From NCBI RefSeq assembly GCF_030867145.1, contig NC_134417.1:9401577-9465576 (forward strand): DNA of 64,000 nucleotides. Direction: 5' to 3'. Below the pieces are notes generated by a model that worked only from the letters and a program-made list of their open reading frames with translations, was not told where the DNA came from and did no database searches. How positions within the stretch are numbered: position 1 is the first letter of the stretch; every line of letters begins with the position of its first letter. A program made the position numbers and the translations under genes. Shown here in pieces: positions 37,301 through 46,000 of the stretch. The stretch comes from Opisthocomus hoazin (Eukaryota; Chordata; Aves; Opisthocomiformes; Opisthocomidae).

Positions 37301-38003
37301 TGCACTAGCGTGAAAGAAGCTGGTGTAGCTGTCAAATCCGAGAGTCCTTCGAGCAAACAGAATGGATAAATGTTAGACAGCTCTTCATATGGGTAGACCC
37401 CATTGTTCACATACACATCTTTTCCTACAAGAGCTGCCATTATTATTCAGGGAAGCCCTTATCAACTGAAGCTGGAGAGACAGAGAGACCTCACTGGCTA
37501 TGCAGCCTGGCAGTCCTCAAGCCAGTCTCCTGCAGCGGTTAGAAGGATCTATCGCCATGGCCATGTTCTATAATGAAAGTTCATTCTCCTTTGAATTAGC
37601 TGATACTGAAAAAGAGATAATGGATTTGATACCATAACAGTCTATTCTAATGCAGAAAGTCTTGTAATTCTATTTGCATATTTTGTGGATTTTATACAGA
37701 CTAAATATGTTGCTCCTAATTACCAGAAAATATTTAACTCCCTTCCCTCCTACCTGCTCAGACACGGTAGTTAATCTAGTATATAGTGTGCTGACAAACA
37801 GAAACCTCTATGGTCATTAAAGACTCACGCTAAAGGAGTGTTTCCTTTCAGGCAAAACTTACGATTCCAGAAGTGATGGGAGTCTCCATGGCAACCAGCA
37901 TGCAGATGATGCTCCTTGTCCTCTAAACCGGGGAAGAGTCAAACCTGCTACTGAAGAGCCACAGATTAGAAATGTTCGCTCTAATTTTTGCACTTTACTC
38001 TAA
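18887..38003 (+). CDS. GUCY1B2: Soluble guanylate cyclase beta-2 subunit, 16 coding exons, 768 aa
   Basis: Makes cGMP from GTP in response to nitric oxide bound to haem; a cytosolic or membrane-attached receptor of the NO-cGMP pathway. Coding exons: 18887-18889, 19511-19584, 20449-20543, 20738-20898, 21304-21403, 22525-22745, 22833-22938, 24568-24671, 26222-26438, 30641-30961, 31706-31854, 34105-34251, 34512-34666, 36667-36845, 36969-37091, 37852-38003. They total 2307 bases with all phases consistent and no stop. Domains: H-NOX about 2-165 (proximal His103; Y132, S134, R136 of YxSxR), HNOBA/PAS-like about 220-405, coiled coil about 408-450, cyclase about 468-660, then a tail of about 100 residues ending CTLL. 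Metal Asp479 and Asp523, base-recognising Glu519 and Cys589, and Asn596 and Arg600 are all present. The tail makes it longer than the rodent beta-2 I recall (about 680 aa). Beta-1 is excluded because it lacks the first metal Asp. Only exon 1 is less certain. Confidence 0.95.
19511..19584 (+). CDS. GUCY1B2: GUCY1B2 exon 2 (residues 2-26)
   Basis: Acceptor TTTTGCAG, donor GTAATG. It encodes [20 protein letters not shown] and the following residues, the first helices of the H-NOX domain. Ends in phase 2. Confidence 0.95.
20449..20543 (+). CDS. GUCY1B2: GUCY1B2 exon 3 (residues 26-58)
   Basis: Acceptor CGTTACAG, donor GTATGT. It encodes [20 protein letters not shown], matching the second H-NOX segment of beta-2. 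Ends in phase 1. Confidence 0.92.
20738..20898 (+). CDS. GUCY1B2: GUCY1B2 exon 4 with haem histidine (residues 58-111)
   Basis: Encodes the segment with [14 protein letters not shown]. His103 corresponds to the proximal haem ligand His105 of beta-1. Acceptor TTTGCTAG. The donor is GCAAGT, a GC rather than GT site. Confidence 0.95.
21304..21403 (+). CDS. GUCY1B2: GUCY1B2 exon 5 with YxSxR motif (residues 112-145)
   Basis: Encodes [11 protein letters not shown] through [17 protein letters not shown]132, S134 and R136 form the YxSxR motif that holds the haem propionates. Acceptor TTTTCTCAG, donor GTAATC. Confidence 0.95.
22525..22745 (+). CDS. GUCY1B2: GUCY1B2 exon 6 (residues 145-218)
   Basis: Encodes the end of H-NOX ([20 protein letters not shown]) and the variable linker, including [15 protein letters not shown], well kept in mammalian beta-2. 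Acceptor CCCCTTCAG, donor GTATTT, phase 0 at the end. Confidence 0.93.
22833..22938 (+). CDS. GUCY1B2: GUCY1B2 exon 7 (residues 219-254)
   Basis: Encodes the linker through [20 protein letters not shown]; the CPVKKSHW string is characteristic of beta-2. Acceptor ATTTTGACAG, donor GTGAGA. Confidence 0.93.
24568..24671 (+). CDS. GUCY1B2: GUCY1B2 exon 8 (residues 254-288)
   Basis: Encodes the start of the HNOBA region, with [15 protein letters not shown], the conserved FPFH motif of sGC subunits in slightly altered form. Acceptor TTGCCACAG, donor GTAGGA. Confidence 0.93.
26222..26438 (+). CDS. GUCY1B2: GUCY1B2 exon 9 (residues 289-361)
   Basis: Encodes [20 protein letters not shown] through [15 protein letters not shown], the HNOBA/PAS-like core. 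Acceptor TCTTTTTAAG, donor GTACTT. Confidence 0.93.
26815..28740 (-). mobile_element. CR1 LINE with large internal deletion, in GUCY1B2 intron 9
   Basis: Reading the minus strand from 28740: endonuclease-domain remnant (near [14 protein letters not shown]), ORF2 middle part (27812-27495, near [19 protein letters not shown]), start of the reverse transcriptase (27522-27280), then a jump straight to the far C-terminal part (from 27279, [19 protein letters not shown]) and the 3' UTR ending near 26815. The RT palm is missing, so the element suffered an internal deletion and cannot move. Many stops and frame shifts indicate an old copy. Confidence 0.85.
30641..30961 (+). CDS. GUCY1B2: GUCY1B2 exon 10 with coiled coil (residues 361-468)
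   Basis: Largest coding exon. It contains [17 protein letters not shown], then the charged heptad-rich helix (about 408-450) that pairs subunits, then [18 protein letters not shown] leading into the cyclase domain. Acceptor TTTCAAACAG, donor GTGAAT. Confidence 0.95.
31706..31854 (+). CDS. GUCY1B2: GUCY1B2 exon 11, first metal aspartate (residues 468-517)
   Basis: Encodes [20 protein letters not shown]. Asp479 in FSDVV is the first metal ligand, present in alpha and beta-2 subunits but replaced by Gly in beta-1. Acceptor GCTCACAG, donor GTATGT. Confidence 0.95.
34105..34251 (+). CDS. GUCY1B2: GUCY1B2 exon 12, second metal aspartate (residues 518-566)
   Basis: Encodes [20 protein letters not shown]. 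Glu519 (guanine recognition) and Asp523 (metal) are both present. Acceptor AATTAAAG, donor GTAAGT, 49 whole codons. Confidence 0.95.
34512..34666 (+). CDS. GUCY1B2: GUCY1B2 exon 13, catalytic loop (residues 567-618)
   Basis: Encodes [20 protein letters not shown] and then [13 protein letters not shown]. Cys589 (base), Asn596 and Arg600 (transition state) are intact. Acceptor TTGTAAAG, donor GTGAGT. Confidence 0.95.
35185..35930 (+). mobile_element. CR1-family ORF2 fragment, plus orientation, in intron 13
   Basis: On the + strand a string of CR1-like stretches survives in shifting frames: a linker part near 35390-35450, an RT part near 35510-35630 resembling [19 protein letters not shown], and a further RT stretch near 35800-35930 (SQSGFTES, then MLDEPDCLL-like sequence). 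It is old and heavily decayed. It abuts the opposite-facing CR1 3' end at about 35947. Confidence 0.7.
35947..36440 (-). mobile_element. CR1 LINE 3' end, minus orientation, in intron 13
   Basis: A 5'-truncated copy. The minus-strand frame 36456-36028 is open for 142 codons and encodes the C-terminal ORF2 segment ([20 protein letters not shown], later [20 protein letters not shown]). The 3' UTR ends at 35947 with the CR1 terminal 8-mer, seen on + as CACAGAATCACAGAAT. It is much better preserved than the adjacent plus-strand CR1 piece. Confidence 0.92.
36667..36845 (+). CDS. GUCY1B2: GUCY1B2 exon 14 (residues 618-678)
   Basis: Encodes the end of the cyclase domain ([20 protein letters not shown]) and [16 protein letters not shown], which opens the C-terminal tail. 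Acceptor ATATTTTAG, donor GTAGGA. Confidence 0.95.
36969..37091 (+). CDS. GUCY1B2: GUCY1B2 exon 15, C-terminal tail (residues 678-719)
   Basis: Encodes [20 protein letters not shown] and following polar residues, outside the cyclase fold. Acceptor TTCTTTCAG, donor GTATTT. Assigned by phase and splice sites; I recall no close equivalent in mammals. Confidence 0.75.
37852..38003 (+). CDS. GUCY1B2: GUCY1B2 exon 16, terminal, with CaaX-like end (residues 719-768)
   Basis: Acceptor TTTCCTTTCAG. The frame is polar and ends [10 protein letters not shown] then TAA. CTLL fits a CaaX prenylation box with Leu last, which favours geranylgeranyl transfer. Rodent beta-2 is also reported to end in a prenylation motif, which supports this as the true last exon. 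Confidence 0.85.
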
Positions 38004-38824
38004 GTTTCTTACTTTTTTACATCAAACAGAGCAATTTTATTATGATTTAATACATTTTGCTGTTGTGGGACTGATTTTGTATATCAAGTAGCACATGATT
38101 TTGTTAAAAAAAAAGAAAAAAAGGAAAAAAGAAAAATGAAAATGACATTTCATCACAGTATTTAGCAAAAAGAAAGCAAGGATATTTTTTTTAAATTAAT
38201 CTACACATATCATGTAATACTCTCACTGAAGAAGAAAACTACTACAAGATGCTTTGAAGATATATTTTCCAGTCTCTGCCATGTCTTTGAATATCCCTAC
38301 GTAAAAATCACTTTTTGGTATCTCATGCAGCAATCAAGAAAGAGTGACTCATCCAGCTAGAAATATTCCTACTCAAATGAGCACTTGCCATAAAAGAAAC
38401 ATTCCCTGAAGTGACCATCTGTCTTGACTTCAGCACAGCCAGCAACTTCCCCATGTAAGGTTAGCAGAGTTTGATCTACATTTTAACTGTGACAACAGTT
38501 TGCTCTATAAGCAGGTCTTTTATTGGGTAAAGGCATTATGCGGTAGAAGTGCAGAATAGATCTAAGACGACCTGTATTTTTCCATCCTGAGGAGACAACA
38601 TTGCATAATTTATAGCACACAACAGTAAAAAAAGCCATCTGTAACCTCTGAACCAGCTGTCCATGCTGTGCTTAGGAGATTGTAGGAGGACATGCACGTA
38701 GTAGAATTACGTAGCAATTCATCAAAACACTGAAGGCTTGTTCAAAGCCTATGAACTATCTGAGACCTTCAAACAAGTTGCACATTTATTTCTCATTTTT
38801 TCACCCCAGCTAAACAAAAATAAA
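38004..38824 (+). other. GUCY1B2: Probable GUCY1B2 3' UTR
   Basis: AT-rich, including an A/G-rich tract at about 38105-38150. The first AATAAA after the stop lies at 38819-38824, a candidate poly(A) signal. Other AATAAA copies occur farther on (for example 41001-41006), so the end is not fixed. Confidence 0.4.
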
Positions 38825-41800
38825 GTTTCAGGACTACAGAGGGAGCCTGTCAGTGCTGAAATTAATGTTGTTAATATAATTGAAAATAACAGTGTTAAAG
38901 ATCAACATCACTTACCTGATGTCAGAGGCTTCTCTGCTGAATTACTTCTGTGCTGATATATTCTTAGATTACACCTGATCAGAAATGGCAGAGAAAAATT
39001 GAAGTTCAGCTGTCAAGGATTTAAAATGTAGAAGCAAAAATACAGCGGATATAAAGGTTGTGGACAACCTGGCACATCATAAATTGTCCTCTCACTCCTG
39101 TAAATGGAGCTTGGAGTGGGTGGAATGTGCTCGTACTGGGTCACTTTGACAGGAGATGCGCCCACGCACTGAGTTATTACCTTTCAGCGTGCTTCGTTGT
39201 CTAAGGATGCAAGCACGAGACCCATTTGCACTTTGAGCAAAAACTCACTGGAGAAGATGATAGTGTTACTGCTTTGTTACAGTCTGGAGCATCACATTTC
39301 CACCTGTGTGTCTGCAGCAAGAGTGAGGCTCTTCAAACACCAGACAGAGAAGTAAGACTGATGAAAGATGTCTCCTCCTGTCTACAGTATAACAAGATGT
39401 AATTTCACCTGGTTAGATTTTCTTTTTGAATATCTAAGGCAGTAGCTCCCTGCTCTGGGTGCTGTATGGCTCCATCTACGTCAGCAGGTGGTGCAGAGCA
39501 GTAGAGCAGGATGTGCAGAGTGAAACATCAGTGCTGTTTGTCCACACTATGGGCATTTCAGAGAGCTGGCTAGTGTGGTCCCACTCACTGAATACCCATT
39601 AGCTTTTGGAGCACCTTATAAGCACAGCCTCTGATTTAGCTGCATCCAGAAGAGATCCATTCGTGTCCTTTGAGATCACGCCACACTGTGAAACAAAGTA
39701 CGGTAAGTGGGTTTGACCAGAAAATTCACCCAGGAGGGTGCCCCTGGCTCTGGCTGAAATGCTGATGTACGCACCTTTTAACATCAGCGCTTCCCACGAT
39801 ACAGCTGAGCAGCACTATTCTGGGAGAGGGCAGTTTTATGAATGGTGGGATTCGTTTGTTTATTTATTTATTTATTTATAAGGATTTTGCTATCTAGGCA
39901 CTGTTCATTATTTTAGCAAGGGTGAGATCTACTGTAGATTGAAGATGTGTCTAAGGATTATTATTATTAAGTTGGGTATCAAGATTTTAAACATTTGACT
40001 GTGACACACAATGTCTAAATTTCACCTTCATCCTTAGTAACTCCTCCCTCCTGGTCCAGTGCTCATGGTTTTGCACTACTGTATTACGATCTTAGCTTTA
40101 AAAAGACTTTACTAAAGAAAGACAATACCCAATTTCTCTCTCGCTTACAATGACGTAAATGTGAAGTAACAGTTAAATCAGTGCTATCCCACTGATTTAA
40201 GTCGAGAAACAACTCTGACAAGACTTTAGTCTCCGAGAGACGCATTTCACTACTCATGACTATTCCTGCTGATGGAACGGAGAACACGTCATTTAACAAA
40301 TGGCAGTGGTGGACTCCATCTTTATTGGCTTTTGCTATGGAGATATACAGCCACTTAGCCCCAAGCACAAGCCTGACACAGGAGGGTACAACTCTCCGTG
40401 GCCAGTTCTAACGCAGGAGGGAACCTCTTGCTGTCTCAGCTGCTCTCGCAGTCCTGTACCTGCGTGGCTGAAGATCACTGACCACCTCTCTGAAAGGAAG
40501 GATTTCCCATTGGGAACACTCCAGAGTGCAACAAGCCTGGCCATCAGTGACTAGGGTTTAGTGTGTATTCTAGGGTTTAATACATGTTCCAGAGTGGCTT
40601 TGGGTAGAAGCCCAGAACTCCTCTGAACTTGTATAGATCCTCTTTGGGAAGAAAAGAGAAAAGGACCATGGCTTAATTGCTTCCTGTATCTCTCTGTCCA
40701 AATTTCAACGTTTGCTTTGCTTATACCTGCCCTTTTTTTTCACTGAATAATCTATGAATGTTTAATATTGGAATGTTTTAATTGCCAGTAATGCTCCATG
40801 GCAAATTACTTCATGCTGTACTGTGGTAAAACTGATGTGCTCTGTGGTTTCTCTGCAGCCTCTGCTACAATCTGGTTCTCTTGGAGATGCAGAGCTAGGT
40901 CAAATCTGCACAACTGCTTTTAAAAATTAACGTGCCTGTGCATCATCATGTGTTCTTAAATCTGTGGGCACTGCTAAAGACTGCAAAAATATCATTAAAA
41001 AATAAATCTGTCCATTAATATACTGACTGCCATTTGTCAATGACTACTTTGATTCCTTTCCCTCTTCTCCCTTCCACTTTTTGTTCTTTTTCCCTATGAG
41101 AATACAAAAGTTTAAGACCATTATACCTCTAATAAATGTCCAGTGAGTTTAATTTCTTGACCTTACACAAAGTTTTGTGTATTTTTGTGATACCAGAATT
41201 GGCAGCCCACTACAATTAAGATTGTCATATGCTCACTAATACACAGTCTTTGTGTCAGTGACCGATCTACATCGAATTGACACAAAAAGGGTGGGAGAAG
41301 AGAATTCCCACTACTGCTTCATGGAAGTTGAGACTTAGAAAACTTAAAAGTTGAGACTTTTGAAAGCTAGCTGAAGCATACGGATTCCTAAATCCTGTTA
41401 ATCTGATGTTCAAGCATGGATCGTCAAAAGCTTGGGTACCTTAAAGGTCTAGGGGCCAGATTTTCAAAGACACTTGTTGTTGCTTTGCCAAGTGAAATCA
41501 ACTGGATTTAGGTACTTAACTGAGCACATATATAGTGTCTAGTTTCTGACAATGAAGCTTTCTTTAAAGCATTTAAGTAGCACTTCCCTGTAAATGCCTT
41601 CTAAAATGAGCTGTTCAGTAAACTTTCCAAACTGTAACCTCATTTGCTGGAAGTCATTGATTCATTACTTCTGACATGACAATGCAACTCTGTATGGACC
41701 CCAGCTGAAAATAAAATCCACAAATAAAATAGCAGTGAAATTTAAATTACTACTTCATTTGTGAGAATATATTAAAAATGAATATACAAAACATGGTGAA

Positions 41801-42163
41801 TTTCAAAATGAAAAAAGAAGCACAGATTTTTATAGGAGTATACAGCATCATGGAAAATCCAGAAGGAATTTTTTATCCACCAGGTCTCTGCTTTCACTTT
41901 TGAAGGCTCAACAGTTTAAGAGTAGACAATGAGATGAAAATTGTCCTTCAAGTTATCGGTACAAACAGCTACTATTCATGCGTTCTCTGTGCAATATTCA
42001 GTCATCAATATTGCTTGTACATAAAGAAATATCAATGTGCAGTATTTTGGTTCCATAAATACTTGTAATCAAAATAAAAATGTGGGACACTATCTTTACT
42101 CATGTGACTAGAACTAATAAGCACTCTTCATTTTTTATAAGCTGTTTGTAGTTTTCTCTCACA
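38825..42163. other. Spacer between the convergent genes
   Basis: About 3.3 kb of AT-rich sequence with a (TTTA)n repeat near 39857-39879. No protein-like frame was seen. Confidence 0.5.
39857..39879. repeat. (TTTA)n microsatellite
   Basis: About six tandem TTTA units, seen directly. Confidence 0.8.
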
Positions 42164-42169
42164 TTTATT
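42164..42169 (-). terminator. Candidate poly(A) signal of the minus-strand coiled-coil gene
   Basis: The minus strand reads AATAAA here, about 770 bases past the stop codon of the coiled-coil gene. If used, the 3' UTR would include the open frame at 42890-42441. Confidence 0.3.
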
Positions 42170-42440
42170 TTGCACCTGTTTGCTGAATTTCTGCTAATGG
42201 TTTTTGATCGAACTGTGATGAGAAGCCACTCCTGAAAAATTCTGATATTCACAGTTCTTCCTATTTTGACTTGGTGTACAGCCTTTAGTCTCTGGCTGGA
42301 TGAACACACCAAGTCAGAAACAGATTTGTGGTCACATTTTCATACTGCTTTGTACTTACGCTCCCCTGCAGTCCCTTAGAGGTGAACCCTAAATGGACAT
42401 AAACAGTCATTGCCAAACTTTGCAGAAATTCGAAGTAACG

Positions 42441-42890
42441 TTAACTGACTCTGTAATGCCCTCTTAACATTGCTGTATTAGTACTGTGAAGTTTTAAAGT
42501 TTCACATACAGAGAAAACCTCACAGGCTCTTTTAACAGCTCTTATTTTGTCATTTGCATCAAATACTTTTCTGCCAAGGGAATCAGCAAACACAATCAGT
42601 GACATGGTTTCTGCTTTTTGTGACAAACACATCAAAACCAGCTTCAACATCCTGTTTGCAGCAGTCCTGAGGTAAGGGACCCTTGAGACGTGTTGTGCAG
42701 AAGCTGCTCTGGAGGTACCTTTGCTATCGTGTGGTTTCATCATGGTGTACAGGCTTCCAGCTGGCTTTGTCATGGCTTCCATTTCCTTGCTAAACATCAG
42801 GCCAGTGACCCGAAACACAGGCTGGGTGATTCTCTGCAGGCACCCTGCCAAAGTGTTTTGCAGGAGAGGAACCTGACACATAGCTTTCAT
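42441..42890 (-). other. 149-codon open frame, probably in a 3' UTR
   Basis: It runs from ATG at 42890 to a stop at 42441, 50 bases beyond the stop of the coiled-coil gene on the same strand. The product would be Lys/Arg- and Ser-rich with no domain I recognise. It is long for sequence of this base composition, but it lacks splice sites of its own and any family resemblance. Most likely UTR; an unannotated small protein is possible. Confidence 0.25.
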
Positions 42891-42940
42891 TTAAGGCCAA
42901 TTTATCTCGAGAATCAATGGGCCTTTAAAAATTCATCAGC

Positions 42941-43073
42941 TCACATATCCTTTTCAGTGATGGTGGTTAACTGTTTTGTGCTCTGATTTTGTGGGCTTTT
43001 GAGAGAGCCTTGATTTTCAGCATATGATGACATATCCATTGGTAAGAGGAAACTAACAGCCTTTACTTTACCC
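42941..43073 (-). CDS. Coiled-coil gene exon 3 (last)
   Basis: The acceptor on the minus strand is TTTTTCTCCAG. The exon supplies the third base of an Arg codon, then [20 protein letters not shown] and a tail ending ITEKDM and TGA. The [10 protein letters not shown] stretch is the most family-like part of the gene. Confidence 0.7.
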
Positions 43074-46000
43074 CTGGAGAAAAATGAGAAAGCATTATGA
43101 GGATTACAAATGTATAAAACGTGCAAAGAAACTGAAAAAAACAACACCCCAGCAAGCAAAAGGTAAACACTTTCAGCACTCGCATGCTGCGTGGAGGCAG
43201 GATTTCATGCCCCACTGAGACCGGGCTCACATGGTCTTCCCAAGGGACCGAGCACAGTGTTGTGTGCCTGTCTGCTGGAAGCATCTGCCTTTTCCCATCG
43301 AGCCCTACGTCTCTCTGTCAGCGCTCAATGCGTATGTACAAAGATACGCGCGTAGAGAACACTTCGGGCACACATGCCCAGCCCAGGGGTTCCCTGAGTG
43401 CCTTTGTGTAAGCATCGGTAGCCAGCTCTGCTGGCGGCTGTGAGAACAGTGGTTTCCAAGCAGTGAGTGTGCGTGCAGTAAGGTACACCCACTGTGAAAG
43501 CAGAGGGAGAAACACGTTCCTTTATCTGTCCCAAAGCTGGTTGGTTGGCAAGAAAACGGGTTGGGTTTTGCAGAGCTTTGGTTTTCATTCTGACTCTTGT
43601 CTGCGATCACTGCTGGCTCACTCAGACCCTCGTGGAGCACGAGAAAGGAAAATCATGGAACTATGAAAATAGTTCTTTATGGTTAGTGGGGGGCTGTCCT
43701 GCAGGGTGGAGGACCTCATCCCTTCTCACCTGCCACTTAGACCTGTCCCACTGGAAGGTGAAACCATCAAGCCTGTACATCCCAGCGGTGACACTTGTAC
43801 CTTTTGTAATTTTATTATAAAAGCCCTGAAAACAATTCTCAGCCTCTCTTATCCTGCCTAGTCTATTAAAATATTTAGTCTTTTATTTATTTCCTGAAAA
43901 AGTATAAACAATGCTTTAGCATATGTGAATGAAAAATCATAGACATACAAATTAGTGAAGATTCGTTAACAGTGCTGTTTTATTACTTACATGCAACTCT
44001 ATGTAAATCCAAGGTGCTACCCCTAAAAAGTTAACTTTAAAGCAAAAATATTGAGCATCACATATAGGATTATAGCTTTGGAACAAAATGTGAGAAAGCT
44101 ACAATAAACAAAGAATAGGAAAAGCTGTCATGGCCCAGCATGCTGGGAAGCAAAAATGTCATCACTATAAAAAAGTAAGCTTAATTAGCTTGCTGAACTC
44201 CCTACCACAAATTATCCTACTAGTTAAAAGCTCACTAAGATTGCTGTCTGTGGTAGACCTTTGTGCATATAATGGAAATTTCCATCATTATGACCAGAAA
44301 ATATATTAAACCTTTTTTCATGCAAGAAACACAAAACTTCATGCTTCAGGATATCACCTGATCTACTGAGGGGGTTAGGCAAAAAGCTCATTCCATAGCC
44401 ATTTCTTCTCCTAACGCAGCCAACAGTGAGTGGACGTGAGTCAGGGTGCCACACTCCCTCCTGTTCACAGCTGACAAGGCAGCTCTAAAGATAATGATAA
44501 AATAATATCAGCTCCATTCCTTTGGCCATTGGATAACCAGTGCTTTTAAGCCTGGAGGTCCCAAGGCATTAGTTGTAATAGAGCTACGCTGCTATTTTGA
44601 TTGCTTTGAAAGCTCTCTTTCCTCTTATGAGAAAGCAGTGGCATTTGTCGTTGCTGTTGCTGCTCCTGCCTGCTGCCCCTGTGTTCCCTAACACACAGAC
44701 GCTTTCCAGGGGAGGTGGCTTCAGGGCAAATGTCTCAGAATGCACGGAGAGTCTTAAGTTTCCCTGAACCCAGGGGAGCATATGCTGAAATCCAGAGTTA
44801 CAGGGTCAGAGTGCTTCTGAAAACGATATGAGTTCCCTGCCAGTGGGGACTAAATTTAGGTGTTTAAATGCTGTGAAACATCTGACCCTCAAATGTCCTT
44901 ACAAGAGCATGTAGGTGCCTATGAAACCTTGACCTCGCCGTCTCCTCCATCCTCTCAGCGAGCAGCTGGGCTCCTGACCGGGTTTGCATGGGGCGTGTGA
45001 GGGGCTGTGCTGGTCTGCTTGAGGACAGGTTGCTGGGTGAGGGTGGCACAGAATAAAGGCTGACATGACGTGCCATGTGGACGGGTACATCAGCACAAGA
45101 GAAATCAGCCATTACAGCCATGCAGCCCCTGAGCAGAGGCCGCAGGAGCCCTGCCCTGGGACACGCGTGGAGAGGCAGTCCCATGGACTGCTCCGTGTTC
45201 AAACACAGCTGCTTTGAGACCATTTAAACCCTTCTGAGCATGGCGTGATCAGCGCTAAACCCAGCAATCTGCATGGACGCCCAGGGTGTGTATCAGCACC
45301 GGGAGGTGAGTGGGGCTGTTGCATATCACAGCTGCTGTATTGGTGCTGCTACCTTTGATTGTGGCCCTGCACTGGAGAGCTTCTCATCAACGAGCAGAGA
45401 CACGTGGGGCTTGTCCAGCAGCGATTCACTTCATTTAGAAGCTGTCCTGAAAATAGTTTTCTCAAGGCTGAAAGCATTAACTTGTAATGTTTCAATTACA
45501 GGGGAAAGAGGATACAATACATCTAAATCCACGAGCCATATTAATCACACTTTGAAAAGCACAGTGCAGAATTCCTTGGTGTCTCCATGCTTTTTGTCCA
45601 AAGTTTAAAAATCCTTTTCAAGCTTAGCTTGTCAGAAAAACACATCGATCTGCAAAACTCTGCCTGGCTTTAACAGAGAGAAGATTTCAGCCCCCTTCCC
45701 TCTCCCCTCGGCCTCTGCTTTCTATAGTAAATTTAAACTGCTAACATTGGCAATCTTCACGCGTTGCGAGGAGGAGCAGGACAACTTAGCCAGAAGGGGC
45801 CTCCCCTCTGCTCAGTGCCCACACGCATAGGAACAAAGGCTTTGCTGACAGCAAACTAAAACCTGCAGCAATGTCCGCGGGCGTCACTAGGCGTAACCCG
45901 CCGCCCGCCCGGGCAGGCGATGCGGTGATGGCCACCCAAACCTACCTGCACTTGCAGACGTGCTCCTGAAGCAGCTTCGTTTTGCCGGGATGGCTGTAGG

